From Actinomycetes bacterium (GTDB lineage Bacteria; Actinomycetota; Acidimicrobiia; Acidimicrobiales; Palsa-688), in NCBI GenBank assembly GCA_021828685.1, contig JAJZDJ010000003.1, positions 1 to 60,399 of the forward strand: DNA of 60,399 bases. Reading direction: 5' to 3'. The translations under genes were made by a program, and so were the position numbers. The notes beneath the pieces were generated by a model. It was not told where the DNA came from and made no database searches. It worked only from the letters and a program-made list of their open reading frames with translations. Each line of letters begins with the position of its first letter. The first letter of the stretch is position 1. Of this stretch, positions 1-8,394 are shown piece after piece.

Positions 1-28
1 CCTTCAAGCGACGGGACTTGCAGGGGAG

Positions 29-703
29 ATGACCACCGAGCGAGCAACTCCGCCTGGTCGTGCAGGACAATCCATCAAGGAACGGTCCGTAGCCTTCGAG
101 GACCTGACGGCCCGGGCGCGGATCCGTGAAGCCGCCCTAGATCACTTTGCCCGTGACGGGTACGACCGTACGACGATCCGGGCGATCGCACAGACGGCCG
201 GCGTCTCCCCCGGACTGCTCCGCCACCACTACGGGTCGAAGGAAGACCTGCGAGAGGCGTGCGACCACTACGTGTTCGAGACGCTGCGCCGCGTGAACGC
301 CGAGGCCCTCGCGGATCCCGGCGCGGCGGCACAGATCCAGCAGACATCGAAACCGTTCGGTCTCTACGTGGCGCGCTCCATCGCCGACAGGTCTCCCACC
401 GCTGGGCCGATCTTCGACGAGTTGGTGACGATGACCGAAGCATGGCTCGCACGCGCCGACGATTCGCGCACCGACACGCCCGCCGTCGACCGAAGAATAC
501 GCGCCGCACTGGTCACCGCCATGAAGATCGGCATCCCGCTGCTCCACGAACATGTGTCGCGGACGCTCGGCACGGACATGTTCGGGCCCGAAGGAGGCCG
601 TCTCATCGCTCTAGCGCTACTGGACATCTACTCCCACCCGCTCATCGACGAGGACGCTGCCACTTCTGCCGCAGCGGGCTACGAGGACAGCCCCCACCGG
701 TAG
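29..703 (+). CDS. TetR/AcrR family transcriptional regulator
   Basis: N-terminal HTH: RARIREAALDHFARDGYDRTTIRAIAQTAGVSPGLLRHHYGSKEDL. Confidence 0.85.
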   Translation: MTTERATPPGRAGQSIKERSVAFEDLTARARIREAALDHFARDGYDRTTIRAIAQTAGVSPGLLRHHYGSKEDLREACDHYVFETLRRVNAEALADPGAAAQIQQTSKPFGLYVARSIADRSPTAGPIFDELVTMTEAWLARADDSRTDTPAVDRRIRAALVTAMKIGIPLLHEHVSRTLGTDMFGPEGGRLIALALLDIYSHPLIDEDAATSAAAGYEDSPHR

Positions 704-1220
704 GTCGGACCCACTCACACGTTGGGTAGCGCACAATGCATGTGGTGGCATTGGACACTTCCTATGCAGCCGACCCGCGAGCGGTGGGCCACCAGCCGCC
801 ATGCCAGACACCTCAGCCTCGCTCGCCTCACCTGGCCGCTCGACACCGGTTGACCGCGCCCGGCCGACAGGCGACACGCCCTCGAAGGCGCTTCGCCGGC
901 AGAGGACCACGCCCGCTTCGATTCGACCTCGACTTCCTTCGACCACGGCCGGCGCCGACAGTGACCGAGCATCAGCGACGGCGGACGCCCGATGGCCGGT
1001 AAGCAGCACGATCAGCGCCCTCGAAGTGCCGATAGCTCCGAGCACCGTTGAGTAGGGCAGCTGCATGGCGCTGCATAGGACATGCCCTGTGCGGCGCTTG
1101 CTCGCCGCCCGCCTCGATGCACGAACCCGCAGCGTGTCGGCCCCGCTTGTGCCCTGGCGCGCCGCCTTTTCGCCCTATGCAGGAGTTGAGTAGGACCCCA
1201 CAAACTCGCCCCATAAACGA

Positions 1221-1256
1221 CAGGCCGCCGACCCAAACATGCTGGTCAGCGGCCTG
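1221..1256 (-). terminator. Strong hairpin downstream of tRNA-fMet, putative terminator
   Basis: CAGGCCGC-c-GACC / CAAACATGCT loop / GGTC-a-GCGGCCTG; 8+4 bp stem with one internal mismatch; followed on the minus strand by TCGTTTAT. Confidence 0.65.
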
Positions 1257-1291
1257 TGCATACGCAGAGAGGCGCGAAAAACGCCCGTACT

Positions 1292-1368
<77 letters not shown>

Positions 1369-1434
1369 GCGGAAACTCAAGTATATCACGCTTCCGCAAC
1401 GGCCCGTTCAATCGACCCCCCGACAGCTATGTAA

Positions 1435-2469
1435 CTAGCCGGCCGCGCCGCTGCGACGCCTCGAGCCCGGCGCGAGCGACGGCGGCTCGTAGCCGGCGTC
1501 GGAAAATGAGAAGTTGGTGCCGGGTTTGACTATCTCGTCGATCCGGTCGAGGACATCTGCCGGAAGGGCCACGTCCGCGGCTTCTAGCTGGCTTTCGAGG
1601 TGCTCCATGGTGCGCGGCCCGATGATCGCCGAGGTAATAGCTGGGTGCTCGAGGACAAAGGCGAGCGCCATGTGGACCAGCGAGATGCCCGAGTCGTCGG
1701 CGAGAGCACCAAGGGCGTCGGCTGCGGCGAGCTTCGCCTGGTTCGCCGGAATCGACAGGTCGTATCGCCCAGGAAGGCGCTCCGCGCGCCGGCTCGTCAA
1801 GCCGTCAGCACCAAGTCGCCACTTCCCCGAAAGCCATCCGCCTGCTAGGGGACTCCAGGGGATCACTCCCATCCCGTACTTCTGACAGGTCGGAAGTACT
1901 TCGGCTTCCACACCTCGCACGAGCATCGAGTACGGCGGCTGCTCGCAGACGAAGCGCTCCCGGCCACGCCGCTCGGCAGTCCACTGCGCTTCGACGATCT
2001 GTGATGGCGGGAAAGTCGACGAGCCGAGGTAGCGGACTTTGCCTTGGCGGACGAGCTCGCTTAGGGCGCTGAGCGTCTCGTCGATGTCGGTCTGGGGCTC
2101 GGGCCGGTGCACCTGGTAAAGGTCGATGTAGTCGGTGCCTAGACGGCGCAGGCTGTTCTCGCACTCCGCGATGATCCAGCGTCGGGAGTTGCCGCCGCTG
2201 TTGCGATCCCGTCCCATTTTTCCATGAACCTTCGTGGCCAGGATGATGTCGTCGCGTCGTCCTACAAGCGCCTTCGCGACGATCTCCTCGGATTCGCCAC
2301 CGGAGTAAACGTCGGCCGTGTCTACAAAATTGATCCCCGCCTCGAACGCAGCGTGGATGATCCGCACAGAATCCCCGTGATCAGTGTTACCCCAAGCCCC
2401 GAACATCATCGCCCCTAGGCAGAAGTTGCTGACGGAGATTCCGGTGGTGCCCAGATTGCGGTAGCGCAC
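1435..2469 (-). CDS. Aldo/keto reductase
   Basis: MRYRNLGTTGISVSNFCLGAMMFG, GINFVDTADVYSGGESEEIVAKAL, YIDLYQVHRPEPQTDIDETL. Confidence 0.93.
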   Translation of the reverse strand: MRYRNLGTTGISVSNFCLGAMMFGAWGNTDHGDSVRIIHAAFEAGINFVDTADVYSGGESEEIVAKALVGRRDDIILATKVHGKMGRDRNSGGNSRRWIIAECENSLRRLGTDYIDLYQVHRPEPQTDIDETLSALSELVRQGKVRYLGSSTFPPSQIVEAQWTAERRGRERFVCEQPPYSMLVRGVEAEVLPTCQKYGMGVIPWSPLAGGWLSGKWRLGADGLTSRRAERLPGRYDLSIPANQAKLAAADALGALADDSGISLVHMALAFVLEHPAITSAIIGPRTMEHLESQLEAADVALPADVLDRIDEIVKPGTNFSFSDAGYEPPSLAPGSRRRSGAAG

Positions 2470-2555
2470 TGCTTCCTCGTTTCGTTCGAGCCGATTGATT
2501 GTGCCGTCACCCTACCCGTCAGAACCGTGACGGCGTCATCTCCCGGTACCGTGTC

Positions 2556-3182
2556 ATGGTGCAAACTTTGGACGACAAAACCGATCGGGAGCAGGCCGAC
2601 TTCTGGTTCGATCCGCTCTGCCCGTGGGCATGGATGACCTCTAGATGGATGCTCGAAGTGGAAAAGGTCCGCCCGGTGGACACCCGCTGGCATGTGATGT
2701 CGCTGGCGGTGCTCAACGAGGGGCGTGACGTTCCCGAGCAGTATAAGGAGTTTATGAAAAAGGCCTTCGGCCCGGTCCGTGTCTGCATTGCCGCCGCGCA
2801 ATCTCACGGGCAAGAAGTTCTGTTGCCTCTTTACAGTGCGTTGGGGCAGCGGATCCATCTCGAAAAGCGTGAGGACGACGCGATCATCTCGGACGCTTTG
2901 GAGGCGTGCGGCCTTCCGAGCGATCTCGCCGCCGCTGCGACCAGCACGGACTTCGACGAGGAGCTGCGCCGCTCGCACCACGAGGGGATGGACCCGGTCG
3001 GCTACGACGTCGGGACGCCGGTGATCCATGTGAAGGGCGTTGCGTTCTTCGGGCCCGTGGTGACCCCCGCTCCGAAGGGTGAAGCCGCCGGGCGGCTCTG
3101 GGACGGCGTCACGCTTTGTGCGGGGATCGACGGGTTCTACGAGCTGAAGCGCTCCAGGACGCTCGGTCCGATTTTCGACTGA
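2556..3182 (+). CDS. DsbA-family mycothiol-dependent nitroreductase-like protein (Rv2466c-like)
   Basis: ADFWFDPLCPWAWMTSRWMLEVEKVR thioredoxin-like CPWA motif and GTPVIHVKGVAFFGPVVTP; ATG at 2556 preferred over the ORF start at 2499. Confidence 0.8.
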   Translation: MVQTLDDKTDREQADFWFDPLCPWAWMTSRWMLEVEKVRPVDTRWHVMSLAVLNEGRDVPEQYKEFMKKAFGPVRVCIAAAQSHGQEVLLPLYSALGQRIHLEKREDDAIISDALEACGLPSDLAAAATSTDFDEELRRSHHEGMDPVGYDVGTPVIHVKGVAFFGPVVTPAPKGEAAGRLWDGVTLCAGIDGFYELKRSRTLGPIFD

Positions 3183-3206
3183 CAGCCCTGTCGATCCGCG
3201 CTCACT

Positions 3207-3222
3207 CGAACATATGTTCTGG
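3207..3222. promoter_or_regulatory. LexA/SOS box
   Basis: TCGAACATATGTTCTG; perfect 12-bp palindrome GAACATATGTTC; 14 of 16 match to actinobacterial TCGAAC-N4-GTTCGA. Confidence 0.75.
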
Positions 3223-3295
3223 TAGACTTGGTGCGGGCTTCGAGGTCGGCCTTTCGACTTCCTCCAGGAATGGGATTTTCTGAGGAGGTTGCAGG

Positions 3296-4696
3296 GTGTT
3301 CGTCGACGCAGCGCAGAGGGATGCGGAAGGACCGCCGTATTCAGGCTTGTTCACGAATTCGGGTGAGAGTGCTAGCGATGTAGGCCAGTGGCTCGTAGAA
3401 CACCGTCTCGATATCGACAACGCAGAGGCGGAGTGGCTGGAGAACCTCGGCCAGTTCGACAGGGAGCAGTTGTGGGCGTTGGACGGCCAGTTCAGCTGCT
3501 GCTCGTGGTTGATGTGGCGGACTCAGATGGCCCGCTCGACGGCCTTCGAGAAGCTGCGGGTCGCACACGAGATGTTCCGCCGCCCGATCATCGCCGAGGC
3601 GTTCCGCAAGGGGACCCTGTCGTATTCGGCTGTGAGGGTGATTACCCGCATGGAACGCCCGAGCGCCGACGTCGACCAGGCGCTCGTCGACCTTGCGTCG
3701 AGTGACAAGGCGAACGTCGCTGACATCGAGAAGGTAGTTCGTTCATACGAGCAGTATGCGAACCAGGAGCGCCCCCCGGCCGACAGAGCACTCCAAGCAC
3801 GCGGGGTGCGTATCCGCCGCAGCTGCGACGGGACGGGCGTCGGCCAGGTGATCGTCACTTTGAGCGACCTGGAGATCGAAGAGTTCGCCGTCGCCCTCCA
3901 AGCGTTTATCGACCTTCGCTATCGCCCGGCCGGCCGCTCACCCGCTGGCGCCGGACCCTCCGCCAGCCCTGTGGACGAGTCTCCACAAGTAGACACTCCG
4001 GCGCCCGAGTGGCCCGACGGGCCTGTGGACGAGTCTACACAAGTAGACACTGACACTAATACTGACACTGGCGCCGCCGCCGAGCCGGGGGAGGCGCCGC
4101 TGGAGGAAGCCGGACGAGCCGGCAGGATGGCAGACGCCTTCATGGACCTCGTAAGCGCCGGGCTCGGAGCTGCAGACGGAGGCCACGTTGTGGGAGCCGA
4201 CCGCTACCTAGTCCACTTCGTCACCCGAGACGGCGGTGAGACAATGACACTGCCAGACGGCAGGCCCGTGGTACCCGAAGACGCCGGTGCTGTCGATTGC
4301 GACTCCAGCAGTGTGAACCACAGCGTGGACGAGCGCGGTGAGCTGTTGTCACTCGGACGCAAGACGCGCAACTGGAGCACCGCCCAGCGCAGGGCGATCA
4401 GGGTCCGGGATGCGGGCCGCTGCCGCTTCCCGGGCTGCCAATATACATATGTAGACATCCATCACATTCAGCCTTGGGACCAAGGTGGCGACACCGACGT
4501 TGCCAATGGTTGTTACCAGTGCCGGCGCCATCACAGGATGATCCACGCCGGGTACCGGGTGGAAGGAGATCCCAACGGGGAACTTCGCTTCTACCGGCCG
4601 GGCGGCAGCTACATCGGCTCCACTTATGGAAGGCTTACCAGCCAATCGACGAGGAGCTTGCTGACAGCCTCCGCTCTCTCCTGCTGGACCCAGTGA
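3296..4696 (+). CDS. DUF222 / 13E12-repeat-type HNH endonuclease
   Basis: C-terminal HNH: CRFPGCQYTYVDIHHIQPWDQGGDTDVANGCYQCRRHHRMIHAGYRV; AGGAGG precedes the GTG start; internal VDES(P/T)QVDT repeats. Confidence 0.85.
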   Translation: MFVDAAQRDAEGPPYSGLFTNSGESASDVGQWLVEHRLDIDNAEAEWLENLGQFDREQLWALDGQFSCCSWLMWRTQMARSTAFEKLRVAHEMFRRPIIAEAFRKGTLSYSAVRVITRMERPSADVDQALVDLASSDKANVADIEKVVRSYEQYANQERPPADRALQARGVRIRRSCDGTGVGQVIVTLSDLEIEEFAVALQAFIDLRYRPAGRSPAGAGPSASPVDESPQVDTPAPEWPDGPVDESTQVDTDTNTDTGAAAEPGEAPLEEAGRAGRMADAFMDLVSAGLGAADGGHVVGADRYLVHFVTRDGGETMTLPDGRPVVPEDAGAVDCDSSSVNHSVDERGELLSLGRKTRNWSTAQRRAIRVRDAGRCRFPGCQYTYVDIHHIQPWDQGGDTDVANGCYQCRRHHRMIHAGYRVEGDPNGELRFYRPGGSYIGSTYGRLTSQSTRSLLTASALSCWTQ

Positions 4697-5589
4697 CCGC
4701 AGCCGGGCAGGATGTGACTGCCTCGCAGCCCTGGAAGTGTCTGCGAATGCTTCTCGATCGCGCGGGCGCCCCATATTGCGGGGCCGTCCTTCTCGCCGGC
4801 GATGAAGAGAGACGGGACTGTGATCGGCTGCCCCTTCCATACCTGCAGGTCGCGCCAGTCGCGGTCGACGTTGCGGTAACGGTTCAGCGGCCCGCGAAAG
4901 CCGCTGTATTGGAACTGCTCGACGTAGAGGTCGAGGTCGGCCTCGCTCAACCAGGACGGCAGGTGGTCGACCGGCTGGAAACGGTCACGCAGGCGCCCAC
5001 CTCGGCGGATGGTCGCTATCGTTCCACCATCCGGCGACCGAGTCGCCTCGCCGGACGATCCCATGTAGAAACCGAGAAGCCACGACCTCACGTCGGGCTC
5101 CGCCTCCGCCTCCGCACGGCCCGGCTCCTGGAAGTAGCTGATGTAGAACTCCTCCCCGGACGCCTCCCCCATCTCCGCGAACACCTTCGTCGGCTGCCTG
5201 TTGCCCGGAGGGCTGTAGGGAACACTCAGGAGTGCGACCGCACGGAAGATATCGGGGCGCAGCATTGCCGAGTTCGCCGCTATAGGCGAACCCCAGTCGT
5301 GGCCAATCACGACCGCCTCGTCGACACCCAACGCCTCGAGAACCCCCAGATTGTCGGAGACGTGAGCCAGCATCCCGTAGGCGTCGACCTCGATCGGCGC
5401 CGACGAACGCCCGTAGCCCCGGACGTCAATTGCTACTGCCCTGAATCCCGCCGCAGCTATAGTCGGGATCTGGTGGCGCCACGAGTACCACGACTCGGGG
5501 AAGCCGTGGACGAGCAGCACGACCGGCCCGGTGCCCTCTTCGACCAGGTGGATTCGGGTCCCGCGAGCGTCTACGCAACTGTGCTTCAA
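4624..5589 (-). CDS. Alpha/beta hydrolase (epoxide-hydrolase-like)
   Basis: GPVVLLVHGFPESWYSWRHQIPTIAAAGFRAVAIDVRGYGRSS, VVIGHDWGSPIA nucleophile elbow; TTG start overlaps the SDR stop (TTGA) with GAGGAG upstream. Confidence 0.88.
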   Translation of the reverse strand: MKHSCVDARGTRIHLVEEGTGPVVLLVHGFPESWYSWRHQIPTIAAAGFRAVAIDVRGYGRSSAPIEVDAYGMLAHVSDNLGVLEALGVDEAVVIGHDWGSPIAANSAMLRPDIFRAVALLSVPYSPPGNRQPTKVFAEMGEASGEEFYISYFQEPGRAEAEAEPDVRSWLLGFYMGSSGEATRSPDGGTIATIRRGGRLRDRFQPVDHLPSWLSEADLDLYVEQFQYSGFRGPLNRYRNVDRDWRDLQVWKGQPITVPSLFIAGEKDGPAIWGARAIEKHSQTLPGLRGSHILPGCGHWVQQERAEAVSKLLVDWLVSLP

Positions 5590-6404
5590 GCTGTGGTCTC
5601 CTCTGTGGTAGTTGGAAACTCCGCCAAACGCTTCGTCGAAGTGAGCCCCCCGTCTACGACGATTGTCTGGCCGGTGACGTACGACGAGTCCTCCGACGCG
5701 AGCCACACGGCGGCCGCTGCGATGTCGGCCGGAGTGCCGATGCGCCCGAGTGGAGTCCCGGCGGACACGCCCGCAGCAACTAACGCCAGGACCTCCTCGG
5801 CGGCTACAGGATCGGAGTCCACGCCGAGTCCCTTCGCGAAGATCGGCGTTGCGATACCGCCCGGGTTGATGCAGTTGACCCGGATGTTGAACGGGCCCTG
5901 CTCGAGCGCAACCGAGCGGGTCAGTCCGATGACCGCCGCCTTGCACGCACTGTACACGTGAGGTCCCATACCACCCATCAGCCCAGCCACCGACGACGTG
6001 GAGATCACCGACCCGCCGCCCGTTGCCTGCATCGAAGCGCAGGCGTGCTTCATAGCGAAAGCAACCCCTTTGAGAAGCACCGCCACAGTGCGGTCGAAGC
6101 CTTCCTCGTCGAGGTCGGTGATGGGGCCCGTTACTCCCCCGAAACCAGCGTTTGCCACACACACGTCGAGGCGCCCGTAGGTGTCGACTGCGGCCCGAAC
6201 AGCTGCGGCGATGTCGCCCTCTATCGCGACGTCACAACGGACAAACCTGCCCCCGAGCCGGGATGCGACCTCCTCGCCGCGAGAGCCGTCGATGTCGGCG
6301 ACAACGACCCGAGCCCCTTCTGCTACGAAGCGGGTGGCGATACCTTCGCCGATGCCACTGGCGGCGCCGGTTATGACCGCGGTCTTGCCTTCCAGACGTC
6401 CCAT
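5586..6404 (-). CDS. SDR family oxidoreductase
   Basis: MGRLEGKTAVITGAASGIGEGIATRF; YSACKAAVIGLTRS; SYVTGQTIVVDGG. The long N-terminal ORF extension is antisense to DUF445 and was removed. Confidence 0.92.
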   Translation of the reverse strand: MGRLEGKTAVITGAASGIGEGIATRFVAEGARVVVADIDGSRGEEVASRLGGRFVRCDVAIEGDIAAAVRAAVDTYGRLDVCVANAGFGGVTGPITDLDEEGFDRTVAVLLKGVAFAMKHACASMQATGGGSVISTSSVAGLMGGMGPHVYSACKAAVIGLTRSVALEQGPFNIRVNCINPGGIATPIFAKGLGVDSDPVAAEEVLALVAAGVSAGTPLGRIGTPADIAAAAVWLASEDSSYVTGQTIVVDGGLTSTKRLAEFPTTTEETTA

Positions 6405-6438
6405 GCCACAGACCTTAACTGGTGGGTAGCGTGGCCGG

Positions 6439-7698
6439 ATGAGTGAAGTTGCCCTCCACAGATCCGAGGAGGGTCGGGAACGCCTGCTTCGCGTGACACG
6501 GCGCCGGGCAGGCGCGCTGCTCGGCGCCGTCACCGTCGTGTTCGTGGTGTCGACCGTGTTCCGCAGGGATGCCGCCTGGCTGTCTTGGGTGCAGGCTGCG
6601 AGCGTCGCGTCGATGGTCGGAGGGCTGGCCGACTGGTTCGCAGTCACCGCCCTGTTCCGCCGTCCTCTGGGGCTACCGATTCCCCACACCGCGATCATCG
6701 TGGAGCGCAAGGACCGTTTCGCGCAGACGCTCGGGGCGTTCGTAGCGGAAAGCTTTTTCAATACCGATGCGGTGATGAACAGGGTCGACTCGACAGAGGC
6801 CATCCCTCGCGCCGCTCGTTGGCTTTCGGATACAGCGAACTCGGCGCTCGTTGCCTCCCAACTCGCCGAGCTGCTCGGCGGGGCGATCGGCGCCCTCGAC
6901 GACGCCGAGACAGCAGACCTGCTCAGCGCCACAGTGCGAACTCGTGTCGACAGCGTGGCCTTAGCTCCCCTCGCTGGGCGTGCCCTCGAAGCGCTCACGC
7001 GCGATAGCCGCCACGAGGCCGTGCTCGGCACAGCTTGCGGTGCTCTCGGCGGCTGGCTGTCTTCGAACGGGATGGCCCTACATGCGCGGCTAGGCGCCCG
7101 ATCACCATGGTGGCTGCCCGGGCCGGTCAACCAGCGCCTGGTTGCGAGGATGCTGTCCAGGCTCGCCGCCGTACTCAGCGATATGTCGGCCGACCCCTCG
7201 CACCCCGCCCGTATCCAGCTCGACGAGGCTATCGCGACCCTTGCCTCGCGGCTCCAGAGCGATCCGCAACTCATCGGACGCGGAGAAGAGCTCAAGGCGG
7301 AGCTCTTGGGCGCTCCGGAGTTGCGCGCCCTGACACGCACCATCTGGTCCGAGCTAGTCGGCGAGGTCCGCTCCCAGACCGCGGATCCGGATTCGGCGTT
7401 GCGGCGACGAATCGCGCGTGCCGTCTCGAATGCCGGTGCCAAACTCGCAGGCGACCCCGCCGCCGCCCGCGACGCTCGGCGCACTCTACGGGCCGCAGTC
7501 AGCTACACGCTAGAGCACTTCGGCGCCGACTTCGCCGGATTGGTGACCGGCACAATCGAACGCTGGGACGGGGCCGAGGCATCCAAGCGGCTGGAGCTTC
7601 TTCTCGGTCCCGACCTTCAGTACATACGCATCAACGGCACGGTGATCGGCGGCCTCGCAGGGCTGGCGCTACACGCTTTGAGCGCACTCATCGGGTAG
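6439..7698 (+). CDS. DUF445 domain-containing membrane protein
   Basis: GLADWFAVTALFRRPLGLPIPHTAIIVERKDRFAQTLGAFVAESFF and C-terminal INGTVIGGLAGLALHAL. Confidence 0.88.
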   Translation: MSEVALHRSEEGRERLLRVTRRRAGALLGAVTVVFVVSTVFRRDAAWLSWVQAASVASMVGGLADWFAVTALFRRPLGLPIPHTAIIVERKDRFAQTLGAFVAESFFNTDAVMNRVDSTEAIPRAARWLSDTANSALVASQLAELLGGAIGALDDAETADLLSATVRTRVDSVALAPLAGRALEALTRDSRHEAVLGTACGALGGWLSSNGMALHARLGARSPWWLPGPVNQRLVARMLSRLAAVLSDMSADPSHPARIQLDEAIATLASRLQSDPQLIGRGEELKAELLGAPELRALTRTIWSELVGEVRSQTADPDSALRRRIARAVSNAGAKLAGDPAAARDARRTLRAAVSYTLEHFGADFAGLVTGTIERWDGAEASKRLELLLGPDLQYIRINGTVIGGLAGLALHALSALIG

Positions 7699-7739
7699 CA
7701 CCAGCCGTCAGTCCTTCAGCCGGAGCTGAAGTTATGACT

Positions 7740-8288
7740 TCAGCCTACTTTGACGGCCGAAACCTCGAACTCGAGGGTTACCTTCTCGCTGACCAGGACT
7801 CCACCGGTCTCGAGGGGGGCGTTGAAGGAGATACCCCAGTCCTTCCGGTTGACCTCCACACGACCCTCGAGGCCCACGCGGGAGTGACCCCATGGGTCCT
7901 TGGCGGGCCCGCTCAACTCGGCGTCGAAGCTGATCGACTTCGTGACGCCCTTGATGGTGAGATCACCGACGACCGTAAATGTGTCGTCACCGGCCTTGGA
8001 GACCGCAGTGCTCACGAAAGTGATCTTCGGATACGTCTCCATGTCGAAGAAGTCGTTGCTGCGAAGGTGGTTGTCGCGGTCTGCGTTCCTGGTGTCGACG
8101 CTCTTGGCTTCGATCTCGAGCTCGATGGTCGACGCTGCGGGGTTGTCGACGTCCAGGTAACCGTTCCCTTGGACCTCGTTGAACGATCCGCGCACTTTTG
8201 TCACCATGGCGTGGCGCGCCACGAAGCCGATGCGTGAGTGGTTCGGATCCAGGTTGTACTTGCCAGTGAGCTCGGAAGCGTCTGCCAT
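7740..8288 (-). CDS. YceI family protein
   Basis: GKYNLDPNHSRIGFVARHAMVTKVRGSFNEVQG; AAAGGAG precedes the ATG at 8288. Confidence 0.92.
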   Translation of the reverse strand: MADASELTGKYNLDPNHSRIGFVARHAMVTKVRGSFNEVQGNGYLDVDNPAASTIELEIEAKSVDTRNADRDNHLRSNDFFDMETYPKITFVSTAVSKAGDDTFTVVGDLTIKGVTKSISFDAELSGPAKDPWGHSRVGLEGRVEVNRKDWGISFNAPLETGGVLVSEKVTLEFEVSAVKVG

Positions 8289-8334
8289 CAGGTTCTCCTT
8301 TGTCGGAATGAGGTTCTCTCGGTCGTTCACAACG

Positions 8335-8352
8335 TAGTTGCGATCGCAACTA
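8335..8352. promoter_or_regulatory. Perfect 18-bp palindrome, putative operator
   Basis: TAGTTGCGATCGCAACTA, identical to its reverse complement, 47 bp upstream of the yceI start. Confidence 0.75.
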
Positions 8353-8394
8353 TTCCGCGGAGGTCACGATCTCGGGCTCATGTAGGGCGACAGG

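Noticed and set aside
4474-5961. 495-aa plus-strand ORF
   Set aside because: Antisense to the alpha/beta hydrolase and SDR; Arg/Pro/Thr-rich composition typical of GC-rich shadow ORFs
6405-7484. N-terminal extension of the minus-strand SDR ORF
   Set aside because: Antisense to DUF445; low-complexity Ser/Arg sequence; a proper SDR start lies at 6404
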